From Klebsiella planticola ATCC 33531 (GTDB lineage Bacteria > Pseudomonadota > Gammaproteobacteria > Enterobacterales > Enterobacteriaceae), in contig NZ_JMPP01000014.1 of NCBI RefSeq assembly GCF_000735435.1, positions 310,001 to 374,000 of the forward strand: a stretch of 64,000 nt of DNA, given 5' to 3'. The translations under genes and the position numbers were made by a program. This document shows positions 46,735 through 56,270 of this stretch, in pieces. Numbering within the stretch: the stretch's first letter is position 1; each line of letters starts with the position of its first letter. The notes beneath the pieces are model-generated. The model saw only the letters and a list, made by a program, of their open reading frames with translations. It had not been told where the DNA came from and did not search any database.

Positions 46735-47964
46735 TCAGGGCCAGCGCTGAATAATGATTGACGTATTGATCCCACCGAAGGCGAAGTTATTACTCTGAAT
46801 AAATTCGCAGTCGATCCGCCGGCTCTCGCCCATAATGTAATCCAGCTCGCCGCACTGTGGGTCCGGACGGCGCAGGTTGAGCGTAGGGGCAAACCAACCC
46901 TCCCGCATCATGTGCAGGCTCATCCAGGCTTCCAGCGCCCCGCAGGCGCCCAGGGTATGGCCAAAATAGCTTTTTAGCGAAGAGATCGGAACGCGGTCGC
47001 CAAACACGGCCGCGCTGGCCTGGCTCTCGGCAATATCACCGCGATCGGTCGCCGTGCCGTGCGCCGAAATATAGCCAATATCCTCGGCGCTTAAACCGGC
47101 CATTCTGAGCGATTGCTCCATGCAGATTTGCATGGTTTCCCGCTGCGGCTGGGTAATATGCGCCGCGTCGCAGTTGGTGGCGAAGCCGATGATTTCACCG
47201 TAAATCGTCGCCCCTCGGGCTTTGGCATGCTCCAGCTCTTCCAGCACAAAGGTGCCGGCGCCTTCGCCAATCACCAGTCCGTCACGGGCTTCATCGAACG
47301 GCGACGGTGTGGTTTTCGGCTCATCGTTACGCTGGCTGGTCGCGAACAACGTATCGAAAATAGCGGCTTCCGACGGACACAACTCTTCAGCGCCGCCGGC
47401 CACCATGATGGTCTGATAGCCGTGACGAATCGCCTCCCAGGCATAGCCAATCGCCTGGCTGCCGGAGGTGCAGGCGCTGGAGGTGGGAATGACCCGCCCG
47501 CGCAGGCCGAAGAACAGGCCGGTGTTCACTGCGGTTGTGTGCGGCATCATCTGGACGTAGGTAGTGCCGGTGATGTTATTGGTATGCTTTTCCGTCAGCA
47601 TGGTGGCGAATTCGCTGACCGGACCGGTGCTGCCGGTAGAGGAACCGTAGGCAATACCGGTTTCGCCATTGGTGAGAACCGCCTCGCCAATCAGTCCGGC
47701 CTGTTCCAGCGCCAGTTCGCTGGCGCGGGTGGACATCAGCGAGACGCGGCCCATGGCGCGAATACGCTTGCGCGTATAGTGCTCTGGCAGGGTGAAATCG
47801 TCGACAGGCGCGCCGAGTAGCGTATGCAGACCATCATAGATTTGCCACTCCGGCATTGCGCGCACGGCGTTCTCGTAGGCCTGTAGTCTGGCGGATACCG
47901 CCTGCCAGCTTTCACCGAAGGCGGTGACGCCGCCCATGCCGGTAATGACGACGCGACGAGTCAT
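46735..47964 (-). CDS. Beta-ketoacyl-ACP synthase (ApeR-like)
   Basis: A 409-residue FabF-type condensing enzyme. The catalytic Cys165 is in TSSACTSGSQ and the two histidines lie in SAHGTATDRGD and KSYFGHTLGACG, so it should be active. It is the penultimate gene of the acpT operon and one of three ketosynthase-like proteins in it (others at 49162 and 59511). In aryl-polyene pathways an additional ketosynthase of this kind supports chain initiation or elongation. It overlaps the reductase gene by ATGA. Confidence 0.9.
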   Translation of the reverse strand: MTRRVVITGMGGVTAFGESWQAVSARLQAYENAVRAMPEWQIYDGLHTLLGAPVDDFTLPEHYTRKRIRAMGRVSLMSTRASELALEQAGLIGEAVLTNGETGIAYGSSTGSTGPVSEFATMLTEKHTNNITGTTYVQMMPHTTAVNTGLFFGLRGRVIPTSSACTSGSQAIGYAWEAIRHGYQTIMVAGGAEELCPSEAAIFDTLFATSQRNDEPKTTPSPFDEARDGLVIGEGAGTFVLEELEHAKARGATIYGEIIGFATNCDAAHITQPQRETMQICMEQSLRMAGLSAEDIGYISAHGTATDRGDIAESQASAAVFGDRVPISSLKSYFGHTLGACGALEAWMSLHMMREGWFAPTLNLRRPDPQCGELDYIMGESRRIDCEFIQSNNFAFGGINTSIIIQRWP

Positions 47965-48692
47965 AGCATACCTCCATTGATGGAAATCACCTGACGCGTC
48001 ACATAGCCCGCAATATCCGACATCAAATAGCTGGCGAGTCCGGCGACTTCTTCGGCCTGACCCATGCGTTTCATCGGAACGATCGACATCGCCTCTTTGA
48101 GGGCGGTCTCTTCCATGGCGATCATCCCGGTATCAATCAGCCCAGGGGCAATGCAGTTGACGGTGATCTTGCGTTTTGCCAGCTCAATGGCCAGCGCTTT
48201 GGTCGCGCCGATAATGCCCGCTTTGGCGGCACTGTAGTTAACCTGCCCGCGGTTGCCCATGACACCTGACACCGAAGAGAGCGTGATAATCCGTCCGCCC
48301 TGACGGGCGCCGATCATCGGCATGATGCACGGCTGAATGACGTTATAAAAACTGTCGAGATTGGTGTGGATCACCGCATCCCAGTCGTTGTCGCTGAGCG
48401 CCGGGAAGGCGCCATCCCGGGTAATGCCGGCATTGCTCACCACGCCGTACCACGGCCCATGAGTCGCGATCTCCTGCTCCAGCACCTCGCGGCACTGTTC
48501 ACGGTTGGCGACATCAAAACTCAATGTCCGGCCTGCTCCCCCGGCGGCGCGGAGGCTCTTCAGCGTCTCCTGCGCGCCCTCTGCGTCACGATGGTAATGG
48601 ACGCCGACAATAAAGCCATCGGCCGCCAGCTGGCAGGCGATGGCACGCCCGATACCCTTGCTGGCACCGGTCACTAATACGGAACGACTCAT
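47961..48692 (-). CDS. 3-oxoacyl-ACP reductase, FabG-type (ApeQ-like)
   Basis: A 243-residue short-chain dehydrogenase. The NADPH motif VTGASKGIGRAIA and the active-site Ser and Tyr-x3-Lys (SSVSGVMGNRGQVNYSAAK) are intact, and the C terminus ends in INGGML as in FabG. It would reduce the 3-keto group after each condensation. It overlaps its neighbours on both sides by four bases. Confidence 0.93.
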   Translation of the reverse strand: MSRSVLVTGASKGIGRAIACQLAADGFIVGVHYHRDAEGAQETLKSLRAAGGAGRTLSFDVANREQCREVLEQEIATHGPWYGVVSNAGITRDGAFPALSDNDWDAVIHTNLDSFYNVIQPCIMPMIGARQGGRIITLSSVSGVMGNRGQVNYSAAKAGIIGATKALAIELAKRKITVNCIAPGLIDTGMIAMEETALKEAMSIVPMKRMGQAEEVAGLASYLMSDIAGYVTRQVISINGGML

Positions 48693-49165
48693 GGTTTCTC
48701 TCCCTGATTAAAAAGCGTCGTTAACTCTTCCTGGGTGGGCTGGAAGGTGTTGATGCGGCCCGTTGCCAGCGTGTCATTCCCGCAGCAGATGGTGCATTCG
48801 AAGCTACCGAAACGTTCATCCTGCATTAATAAGCTGACTGCGATGGTCAGCGTATGCCCGGCAGGCAGAACGCCGGCGGCGCATACCAGTTCTCTGGCTC
48901 CCAGCACCATACCGAGGGCGATGTTGTCCAGGTTTTTCTGCTGACGATGCCAGCCGGACCAGACGCCAATGGTCTGCGCCATCAGCTCCAGCGCAAACCA
49001 GCCCGGCAGATCGCCGTTGGCATCAAGAAACGGCGTCAGTACGCCCCCGGAGGCGACGGTCACGCGGCAGGCGGCCGTTTCCTCGGTCACCTCCAGCATC
49101 TCTTCGAGCAGCAGCATCGGGGCATCGTGCGGCAGATAGGCGCCGGGCGTCAGGTAATGGCTCAT
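48689..49165 (-). CDS. 3-hydroxy-fatty acyl-ACP dehydratase, hot-dog fold (ApeP-like)
   Basis: A 158-residue FabZ/FabA-like dehydratase. The catalytic histidine lies in YLPHDAPMLLL and the acidic residue in WFALELMAQTIGVW. It would remove water from the 3-hydroxyacyl-ACP to give the trans double bonds of a polyene. It overlaps the ketosynthase gene upstream by four bases and the reductase gene downstream by four. Confidence 0.88.
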   Translation of the reverse strand: MSHYLTPGAYLPHDAPMLLLEEMLEVTEETAACRVTVASGGVLTPFLDANGDLPGWFALELMAQTIGVWSGWHRQQKNLDNIALGMVLGARELVCAAGVLPAGHTLTIAVSLLMQDERFGSFECTICCGNDTLATGRINTFQPTQEELTTLFNQGEKP

Positions 49166-50331
49166 GAAACTCTCCCGAGCAAAATGCTGGCGTTGTTGCC
49201 GCCAAAGGCAAATGAGTTGGACAAAATCACCGGGCGTTCAAGAGGCTGCGCCGTGGCGATAATACCGCACTCCGCCAGCGCCGGGTCGCGCGGCGAGAGG
49301 CTGAAATCCTGGGCCGGCAGTGGCAAATGACGCTGCAAAATCAGCATCCCGATTGCCGCTTCGGTGATCCCGGCGGCGCCGAGAGTATGTCCGGTGAGGT
49401 GTTTGGTTGAGCTGCACGGCACGGTGTCGCCGAACAGCTGCTGCACGACCTGCGACTCCACCCGATCGTTAAGCGGCGTGGCGGTGCCGTGCAGGTTGAT
49501 GTAGCCCACCGCCCCGGCGGTGATGCCGGCATCGTCAAGCGCCTGGGTAATGGCGCGGATGGCGCCTTCGCCCTGTGGATGCGGGGCCGAAATATGGTGC
49601 GCATCGCTTGATTCGCCGACGCCCAGCAGTGCGATAGGCTGCGGCTCGCGCGTCAATAGCATCAGCGCCGCCCCTTCACCGATGGTAATCCCGCAGCGGT
49701 CGCGGGCAAAAGGCTGGCATCGCGTCACCGAGAGGGACTCCAGGCTATGAAAACCGTTCACCGGCATCCGGCTCAGCGTATCGGCGCCGCCGACAATCGC
49801 GACGTCGGCAAGGTCGGCTTCAATCAGCCGTCGCCCGCTGATCATGGCCCTGGCGCTGGAGGAGCAGGCGGTGGAGAGGGTGAACGCCGGGCCGTCCAGC
49901 GCCAGCCAGTGGCTCAGAAAACGCGAAGGATCGCCCAGCTCCTGCTGCGGATATTGCCAGCCAGCGCTGGCCCCGCCGTTAAGCGAGGCCGCCACGTGAA
50001 TATCACCTTCGTCGAGGCCGGAGGTGCTGGTGCCAAGCACCACCGCGACTCTGTCGCTGCCGAAGCGCGCGATGGCTTCATCGACCTGGGGACGAATCTG
50101 GGTCAGCGCCGCCAGCAGCAGCTGGTTATTGCGCGAACGGTGGGCCGCAAAATCATCGGCAATGGCAGGCAGGACGGCATCCACGCCGCCGAGTACCGCT
50201 GCGGGCTGTCCCTCTAGCCAGCCCGCACGCGGGCGCATGCCGGGGGCAACACCGCGCGTCAGATTCGCGGCGATTTCATCGCAGTTGTCGCCCAGCGCAT
50301 TGATCATGCCGACAGCAGAAATGTAGATCAT
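49162..50331 (-). CDS. Beta-ketoacyl-ACP synthase (ApeO-like elongating ketosynthase)
   Basis: A 389-residue condensing enzyme with catalytic Cys156 (STACSSSA) and the His motifs NLHGTATPLND and KHLTGHTLGAAG. It likely works as a heterodimer with the cysteine-less partner encoded at 59511-60233, as ApeO does with ApeC. The start at 50331 is one base after the DUF3261 lipoprotein stop; the frame is open to 50409. Confidence 0.9.
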   Translation of the reverse strand: MIYISAVGMINALGDNCDEIAANLTRGVAPGMRPRAGWLEGQPAAVLGGVDAVLPAIADDFAAHRSRNNQLLLAALTQIRPQVDEAIARFGSDRVAVVLGTSTSGLDEGDIHVAASLNGGASAGWQYPQQELGDPSRFLSHWLALDGPAFTLSTACSSSARAMISGRRLIEADLADVAIVGGADTLSRMPVNGFHSLESLSVTRCQPFARDRCGITIGEGAALMLLTREPQPIALLGVGESSDAHHISAPHPQGEGAIRAITQALDDAGITAGAVGYINLHGTATPLNDRVESQVVQQLFGDTVPCSSTKHLTGHTLGAAGITEAAIGMLILQRHLPLPAQDFSLSPRDPALAECGIIATAQPLERPVILSNSFAFGGNNASILLGRVS

Positions 50332-50332
50332 C

Positions 50333-50917
50333 TCAGTCACCCAGATATTGAATGGTGATGTGGTATTTAAAGGCCCGCTGCTCAATGCTGATCGGCTCGC
50401 GCTTACCATGCCGGTTCAGGTAGACGATCGCCGTCACCAGCTGGCCGCTGGCGTTGCGTAGCTCGCGGCGGTCGCCGGTGTCGGTCAGGGTCCAGCCGCC
50501 CGGCAGCTGCGGTTGCCAGGCGGCGACAGGCCAGTGGCTGAGCATCACATCGGCCAGCACCTGACTTGCCGGCGGCAGCTGCGGGGCCACGATAGACTGC
50601 TCGGTGTGCAGCCCCTTTTCATCATAGGTCACAAGAAACAGGCGGATCCCCATCGATGAGAGACCGGCGAGCGTGACTTTTTGCTCATCCGCGTTGAGCA
50701 TCACCAGCAGCGACTGAGTCTGGCCGTGAAAACGCCCGGTAAGCAGCTGCTGGGCATTCAGCGGCGGGGTGATGCCCGGCGCCGGTAACGTCACGCGGGT
50801 TCCCGGCTCCAGCCATGCCTGCGGTCGCCCTTGCATGGGGCTCGACGAGTGGCTGCACCCGGCGAGGATGAAGGTGGCGGCCAGCGCCGCGGCGCACCGG
50901 AGTCTGTGTTTAATCAT
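50333..50917 (-). CDS. DUF3261 family lipoprotein (ApeN-like)
   Basis: A 194-residue lipoprotein: the signal peptide ends in the lipobox FILAGC. The mature part matches the DUF3261 family found in aryl-polyene clusters. Its function is unknown; with the LolA-like and MMPL proteins it may help move the product to the outer membrane. It overlaps the MMPL gene by ATGA. Confidence 0.82.
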   Translation of the reverse strand: MIKHRLRCAAALAATFILAGCSHSSSPMQGRPQAWLEPGTRVTLPAPGITPPLNAQQLLTGRFHGQTQSLLVMLNADEQKVTLAGLSSMGIRLFLVTYDEKGLHTEQSIVAPQLPPASQVLADVMLSHWPVAAWQPQLPGGWTLTDTGDRRELRNASGQLVTAIVYLNRHGKREPISIEQRAFKYHITIQYLGD

Positions 50918-53238
50918 CGTCTTTTTTTCTCTTTTTTACCGGGCATCGCCAGCGGGGAGAGCAGGAAAGCGGTGAAAATACCGCTGACCAGCACAATGCC
51001 AAAACTGCTGATGGCCTGGGTGGCGCTGAAGACCAGCATGCCGAGGGTCAACAGGGTGGTCATCATGGCGAGGATGATCGCCAGCAGTGACGTCAGCGGC
51101 GTTCCGCGCGGGTTGCTGAAAAACAGGGTGTAGTTGATACCAATCCCCAGCACCAGCACCAGCGCCAGCAGTGAAAACAGATTCACCGGGTGGCCGCTGA
51201 AGGCGAGGGCCGCCAGCCCGCAGCCTAATGACAGCACGGAGGGCAGCAGGCCGATCGACCCTTTGCGCCAGCCGAGACGCAATATGGCGCCACAGGCGAT
51301 GACCGCCAGCGCAACCACCAGCAGCCCCGTCAAAATATGGCGATAGAGAGTAAACAGTTCGTCAAAGGCACTTTTTCTGTCTACCCACGCGACGCCGGGC
51401 TGTTTTTCACTCAGGGCCCGTAGCGCCGCGCTTGTTTTCACGCCGTCAACCGGAACCAGCACCCCGCTTTCGCCCCCTGGCAGCGTCAGCCACAGCAGGC
51501 GCCAGCCTTCGCGGGCCGGGCTGGCAAGCCAGTCATCGACCGTGACCGGCATGGCGGAAAGATCGGCATCGACCGTTTTGAGCCCGGCGTTTTGCAGCGC
51601 GGCGGTGACCGCCGGGGCCGCCGCGTTGAGCAGCGCCAGATCCTGGCGTTGACGGGCCAGCGAATTGAGCGGAAGCGTGCGATAACCGCTGAGCATCCCC
51701 TGACGTTGCGCCTGGGCAAGGGCAGGAGTAAAGGCCTCCAGCCGCTCCAGCGTCTGCTGCGGCGTCGCACCGTAGACCACGAACCATTTCTGATCCACGC
51801 TCTGGCCGGTCAGGGCGACGATCGCTTTTTCTTCGGCCAGAAGATGCTGCGGCAGCGCCTGGAGCTGTGAAATATCGTCATCGACCCGCAGGGTGGCGAT
51901 ACCGGCCAGCGATAAGAGCGCCAGCGTCAGCGGCAGGCCAATATACAGTTTTTTGTTGCGTCGCCATGCCGCCAGCCAGCGAAGCATAAGCCCCATCGCC
52001 GGCACCGGGCGAACCGGCAGACCGCGGGACAGCAGCGGATGCCAGAAAATCACCGTCAGGCAGGAGGCGCTCAGTCCGACGGCGGCGAACACCGACATCT
52101 GACGAATACCGGGGAAGGGGGCGAGCATCATGATAAGATAGGCCACCACGGCCGTCAGCAGCGCCAGCAGCAACGTGCGGCGGACTTTGGCAAGGCTTTG
52201 CCACGGCGTGGCATCATGCCCGTGGACCATTCGTTCCGTGAGATAGTACAGCGTATAGTCGGCGGAGATACCGATAATGCTCATGCTCATCACCAGCGTC
52301 ATCAGATGCAGTTCGCCAAACAGCAGCAGTGTGACGACGGTGCCCGCCAGCCCGCCAATGCCAACGGAAATTACGCACAGCAGCAGCGGACGAAGCGAAC
52401 GGAAAGTCGCAACGATAAGCAGGATCACGCCAAGCAGCGTGGCGATACCGAGGGTGGAGATATCCTGCTTTGCCTGCTGGCTGGCGTAGTCGCTGTAAAA
52501 CACCGTCCCGCGGGCGAGCACCTGTGCCTGCGGGTAGCGCGCTTTTAATTGCTCTTCCAGCTCCGCGAGGGTCGTCACGACGCGGTGCGTCTGCTGCATA
52601 TCGAATGAGGATCCGGCCAGCTCGCCGTGGATCAGATACCAGTCGTTTCCCTGCTTATCCTGGGTCACCAGCCAGCCATCTTTGAGCTGCAAACGCTGGC
52701 CGTTTTGCGCCATCGCCAGCTGCGAGCCGCGCATCAGCATCAGCGGATCGTTTTGCAGCTCTTTGCCGCTGACGCCGGAGAAGGCGGAGTAGAGCTGGGA
52801 GAGGACCCACTGCGCCTGCGCCGCGCCGCCGTTTTGCAGGCGGGCGCGGGTAGCATCATCGATAAGCCCGTTGCGGTGCTGCCAGAAAAATGTTCCCCAG
52901 GCCTGCTGGCTGGCGGCATCCATCGGGCCTTTCACCTCTGCGAGAGCGTGCGATTGCTGAAGGAGAGTGAGCCATTCGCCTGCCGCCTGAGGACCGGCCT
53001 GCTTGCCGGGGCTCACCAGCCAGACTATCTGCCGGTCCAGCCGCTGCATAAAGCCATCGTTCAGGGCCGGGGGAATCGCGCCAAGGGTCTGCTTCGGCAA
53101 CATCGCCAGCACGCTGCTGTTGACCCGCGATTGCGGCAGCAGCGTCAGCAGAACGCCCAGCATCAGCAGGCAGGCGCAGCCCCACAGCAGCGCGATGCTC
53201 CGGCGGTTACGGTGCAGCAAATCGTTGTCGTTCGTCAT
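50914..53238 (-). CDS. MMPL family (RND-type) lipid exporter (ApeM-like)
   Basis: A 774-residue inner-membrane protein of the MMPL/RND superfamily with about 12 transmembrane segments and two large periplasmic loops (about residues 40-250 and 440-610). The transmembrane motif MSIIGISADYTLYYL, with its acidic residue, and the second-half counterpart LGIGINYTLFF fit a proton-driven exporter. It likely exports the finished lipid. It overlaps the LolA-like gene by 32 bases. Confidence 0.9.
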   Translation of the reverse strand: MTNDNDLLHRNRRSIALLWGCACLLMLGVLLTLLPQSRVNSSVLAMLPKQTLGAIPPALNDGFMQRLDRQIVWLVSPGKQAGPQAAGEWLTLLQQSHALAEVKGPMDAASQQAWGTFFWQHRNGLIDDATRARLQNGGAAQAQWVLSQLYSAFSGVSGKELQNDPLMLMRGSQLAMAQNGQRLQLKDGWLVTQDKQGNDWYLIHGELAGSSFDMQQTHRVVTTLAELEEQLKARYPQAQVLARGTVFYSDYASQQAKQDISTLGIATLLGVILLIVATFRSLRPLLLCVISVGIGGLAGTVVTLLLFGELHLMTLVMSMSIIGISADYTLYYLTERMVHGHDATPWQSLAKVRRTLLLALLTAVVAYLIMMLAPFPGIRQMSVFAAVGLSASCLTVIFWHPLLSRGLPVRPVPAMGLMLRWLAAWRRNKKLYIGLPLTLALLSLAGIATLRVDDDISQLQALPQHLLAEEKAIVALTGQSVDQKWFVVYGATPQQTLERLEAFTPALAQAQRQGMLSGYRTLPLNSLARQRQDLALLNAAAPAVTAALQNAGLKTVDADLSAMPVTVDDWLASPAREGWRLLWLTLPGGESGVLVPVDGVKTSAALRALSEKQPGVAWVDRKSAFDELFTLYRHILTGLLVVALAVIACGAILRLGWRKGSIGLLPSVLSLGCGLAALAFSGHPVNLFSLLALVLVLGIGINYTLFFSNPRGTPLTSLLAIILAMMTTLLTLGMLVFSATQAISSFGIVLVSGIFTAFLLSPLAMPGKKEKKRR

Positions 53239-53812
53239 CGGTCAGTTGCGCGGGCGTCAGTTGATGTTGAGAGAGGACGATATCGGTACGATCGCCTTGT
53301 TTATCATTGAGTTGAATATTTTCCAGGTAGCGCTGGCCAGCCAGGTCGATGGTGGCGAAGATTTTATCCAGCGGTGTGGTTTTCGGCGTCAGGCGCAGGG
53401 TCCATCGCCCTTCGCCGGTATCGGCAAACTCAACGCGGAAGTTCTGCTCCAGCACCTGACGGTCGGCCTGAAACAGCGCGCGCAGCAGATGGTTGAACTG
53501 GAACATCTGCGGGTTGTTCTCGGCGGTGATCGTCTGCGGCGGCTGGCCGCCGATCGCCTGTACCATCCGTTTATCATCCAGCAGGAGCTGCATCGGGAAC
53601 GGTGCGGTCTGATCCCACAGCAGCCCCTGGTCGCGGGCGATCAGCATCTGGCCCTGGGATCGCAGCGGCTGCGGCAGATCCTTAATGGTACGGGTTTGAT
53701 CGAAGTGGGCGCGGATCACCGGCTGTTCGGTAAAGCGCTGCTGCAGATCGTCAAGCGTCAGGGCGCTGACCAACGGGCTAATCAGCAGCGCCAGCAGGGG
53801 CCACCATCTCAT
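53207..53812 (-). CDS. LolA-like outer membrane lipoprotein carrier family protein (ApeL-like)
   Basis: A 201-residue periplasmic protein with a signal peptide (MRWWPLLALLISPLVSA) and a LolA-type beta-sheet domain (IRAHFDQTRTIKDLPQPLRS, GLLWDQTAPFPMQL). It probably shuttles a hydrophobic product or partner across the periplasm. The start overlaps the thioesterase stop by ATGA. Confidence 0.87.
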   Translation of the reverse strand: MRWWPLLALLISPLVSALTLDDLQQRFTEQPVIRAHFDQTRTIKDLPQPLRSQGQMLIARDQGLLWDQTAPFPMQLLLDDKRMVQAIGGQPPQTITAENNPQMFQFNHLLRALFQADRQVLEQNFRVEFADTGEGRWTLRLTPKTTPLDKIFATIDLAGQRYLENIQLNDKQGDRTDIVLSQHQLTPAQLTDDERQRFAAP

Positions 53813-54231
53813 GGCTTCACCCCCATGCGCTCAAACAGGATATCCGGGCTGACGAAGCTCATCTCACGGCTCTTCTCCTCCACGGCGACCTGGATGGTAT
53901 AGCCGGTGGTGGTGCGTTTTCCGCTGTCGGCGGCAAAAATCTCATAGCCGATGCGCAGCCGGTTTTCGTACTCTTCTATCCGGGCACGCACGCGAAAACG
54001 TTGTTCAAAGGTCAGCACGTCGCGGTATTTCACCCGGGTATCCACCACCGGCCAGAGATAGCCGGATTCTTTCATCTGGCGGTAGCCATAGTTGAACTGA
54101 TTAAGCAGCGCCTCGCGGGCAATCTCAAAGTAGCGAAAGTAGTTGCCATGCCACACCACGCCCATCATATCGACGTCGTGAAACGGTACGGTCAGCTCTA
54201 CCTCGGCAGTAAAACGGGGATCGTTCAGCAC
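53809..54231 (-). CDS. Acyl-CoA/acyl-ACP thioesterase, 4HBT family (ApeK-like)
   Basis: A 140-residue hot-dog thioesterase like YbgC/FadM. The active-site aspartate lies in VPFHDVDMMGVVWHGNYFRY. It may release the chain or proof-read carrier proteins. It begins three bases after the stop of the preceding gene. Confidence 0.88.
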   Translation of the reverse strand: MLNDPRFTAEVELTVPFHDVDMMGVVWHGNYFRYFEIAREALLNQFNYGYRQMKESGYLWPVVDTRVKYRDVLTFEQRFRVRARIEEYENRLRIGYEIFAADSGKRTTTGYTIQVAVEEKSREMSFVSPDILFERMGVKP

Positions 54232-54234
54232 CCT

Positions 54235-55926
54235 TTACTCCTTCTCTTTGGCATCCGGCAGCTGCCAGAAATCGAAAAAATTGAACCAGTCCAGCGGCGA
54301 CTGCAGCGCGTAGTGCTCAAGGCGCTTTGCATAGCGGTCAATGGCATGCTGTAACGCCGCCTGGCGTTCTGCGCGAGGCAGCGTCAGCGGGTCGGCGAAG
54401 GGTTCGCAATGGATATGCAGTTTGCCCTGCTGGCGCAGCGCGAAAATCAGCTGCACCGGACAGCGCAGGATCGACGCCAGAATGAACGGCCCCTGCGGGA
54501 AAGGCGCGGGCTGCCCCATGAATTTGCTCCAGCAGACGCGCCATTCGCCGCCGCGCTGGGGCGTCACGGCGATGCGGTCGCCGACGATAGCCACCCATTC
54601 GTTACGCTCCAGCTTCTCTTTGAGCAGCATCGCGGTCTCCGGGCCGATATCGGTCACCGGCATCAGGTTGATCCCGGCCTGCGGCGCCATCTCCTCCATG
54701 ATCTGTTTAAAGCGGCGGGCGTTATCGCTAAACACCAGCGCGTTAATGACCTGACCGCCCTGCAATTGCGCCAGCGCCCGGCAGGCCTCGACATCGCCGA
54801 GATGGGAGGCCAGTAAGAGCTTGCCGCCTGGCGTGGTGTGGCTGAGCGCGTCTTCCGCTCCGGGGGCGAAAACCACATCGCGTCCGAAGCGTAATTCGCC
54901 GCGCCAGCCGGCGATTTTGTTGAGCATCGCCTCGCCAAAGCGCAGAAAATGGCAATAGCTGTTGAGGTGCGCGGGCAGCGGTTGCTGACGGGCGCTAAGC
55001 TGCGCGCGCACGCGGGAGAGCCAGTTTTGCGAGGCCTGACGGGCGCGGTGCGCGGTCAGCCAGTAGACGGCCACCACCGGGTAGAGCAGCCACGAAAACG
55101 CCCTACGCCCCAGCAGCCGCCAGACCAGCAGCATCAGACGCATTCCCCACAGCCCTTTGAGCTCCTGCTGCTGCGCCCAGTGGCTTGCCCGACGGCGAAA
55201 CAGCAGGGAAGGGATACGCGGCAGCATGCCGAGGAACAGGCGAGTGTGCATCCAGGAGATGCGACAGTTGTCCTTTAGCGCATCAAAATGAGACAGCCCG
55301 TCCGCGGGGTAGGTCACGCGGGTCGCCACAAAATGGCTGTCATTGCCCTGCCAGTAGAGACGCACCATGACCTCGGTATCAAAATCCATTCGTTTACCCA
55401 GCGCCACGCGCTGCGCCAGCTGTAGCGTCGGCGCAATCGGGTAGACGCGAAAGCCGCACATGCTGTCTTTCAGCTGGAGCGAGAGCGTTTCTATCCACAC
55501 CCAGATGTGGGTAATCCAGCGGCCATAGAGGCGCGATCGGGGAATGGTGTCGTCGTAAACGGGCCGCCCGGAGATCAGCGCGGCCGGGTGCGCTTGCGCG
55601 AGAGCCAGCAGCTGCGGAATATCCTCAATGGCGTGCTGCCCGTCGGCATCCACCTGCACGGCGTGGCTGAAACCCGCCGCGGCTGCGGCCTGTAGGCCGC
55701 GGATCACCGCCGCGCCTTTGCCGGCATTTTCCGTCAGGCGAATCAGCGTCAACCCGGGCTCCTGCGCCGCCAGTTGTTCCAGCACCCGGCGCGTCGGCGC
55801 GTCGCTGCCATCGTCGACCACGATGCACGGCAGATTGCAGGACCGTAAACGGGCCAGCACCTGGGGCATCATCGCGCCGTGGTTGTAGCAAGGGATCACC
55901 ACACAGGGCGCGAAGGTTACTGACAT
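54235..55926 (-). CDS. Glycosyltransferase family 2 / lysophospholipid acyltransferase fusion (ApeJ-like)
   Basis: A 563-residue two-domain protein. The N-terminal GT2 domain (about residues 5-240) shows CVVIPCYNHGAMM, IVVDDGSDAPTRR and QVDADGQHAIED; after a membrane-associated linker with hydrophobic segment near 270-295, the C-terminal LPLAT domain (about 330-560) has ASHLGDVEACRAL and FPQGPFILAS. It could link the acyl chain to a sugar or phospholipid-like anchor. It overlaps the dehydratase gene upstream by ten bases. Confidence 0.88.
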   Translation of the reverse strand: MSVTFAPCVVIPCYNHGAMMPQVLARLRSCNLPCIVVDDGSDAPTRRVLEQLAAQEPGLTLIRLTENAGKGAAVIRGLQAAAAAGFSHAVQVDADGQHAIEDIPQLLALAQAHPAALISGRPVYDDTIPRSRLYGRWITHIWVWIETLSLQLKDSMCGFRVYPIAPTLQLAQRVALGKRMDFDTEVMVRLYWQGNDSHFVATRVTYPADGLSHFDALKDNCRISWMHTRLFLGMLPRIPSLLFRRRASHWAQQQELKGLWGMRLMLLVWRLLGRRAFSWLLYPVVAVYWLTAHRARQASQNWLSRVRAQLSARQQPLPAHLNSYCHFLRFGEAMLNKIAGWRGELRFGRDVVFAPGAEDALSHTTPGGKLLLASHLGDVEACRALAQLQGGQVINALVFSDNARRFKQIMEEMAPQAGINLMPVTDIGPETAMLLKEKLERNEWVAIVGDRIAVTPQRGGEWRVCWSKFMGQPAPFPQGPFILASILRCPVQLIFALRQQGKLHIHCEPFADPLTLPRAERQAALQHAIDRYAKRLEHYALQSPLDWFNFFDFWQLPDAKEKE

Positions 55927-56270
55927 AGACGGATTTTCCCGCTGCTGGCGGTATGCCGCGCTTCGCCATCGTGGCGCTGATAGTTGAAAGTGAGTATCTG
56001 GCGCGCTTCCTGCCAGTGCAGGGTGAGCGTGACGGTCGCATCCGGCAGCAGCGGCGCCTGGAATTTGACGTTCTGAATGCTGTGGAACCGCCAGCCTGGC
56101 GCCAGCAGCGTGGTGGCGTAATGCATTACCCAGTCCAGCTGGGCAACGCCGGGCAGCAGCGGCTGTATGGCAAAATGGCCGCTAAACCAGAAAAGGCCAG
56201 GATCGAGGTACAAGACAATCTCAACCTGTTGCTGATGCGCCTGATTCCCTTTAATTTCATGGGGTTTCAT
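55917..56270 (-). CDS. Thioester dehydratase-like hot-dog protein (ApeI-like)
   Basis: A 117-residue single hot-dog domain of the FabA/FabZ-like type (SGHFAIQPLLPGVAQLDW). In aryl-polyene pathways a second dehydratase of this kind works with the FabZ-like enzyme. AGGAG seven bases upstream fixes the start at 56270, inside the ligase gene by 14 bases. Confidence 0.83.
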   Translation of the reverse strand: MKPHEIKGNQAHQQQVEIVLYLDPGLFWFSGHFAIQPLLPGVAQLDWVMHYATTLLAPGWRFHSIQNVKFQAPLLPDATVTLTLHWQEARQILTFNYQRHDGEARHTASSGKIRLCQ

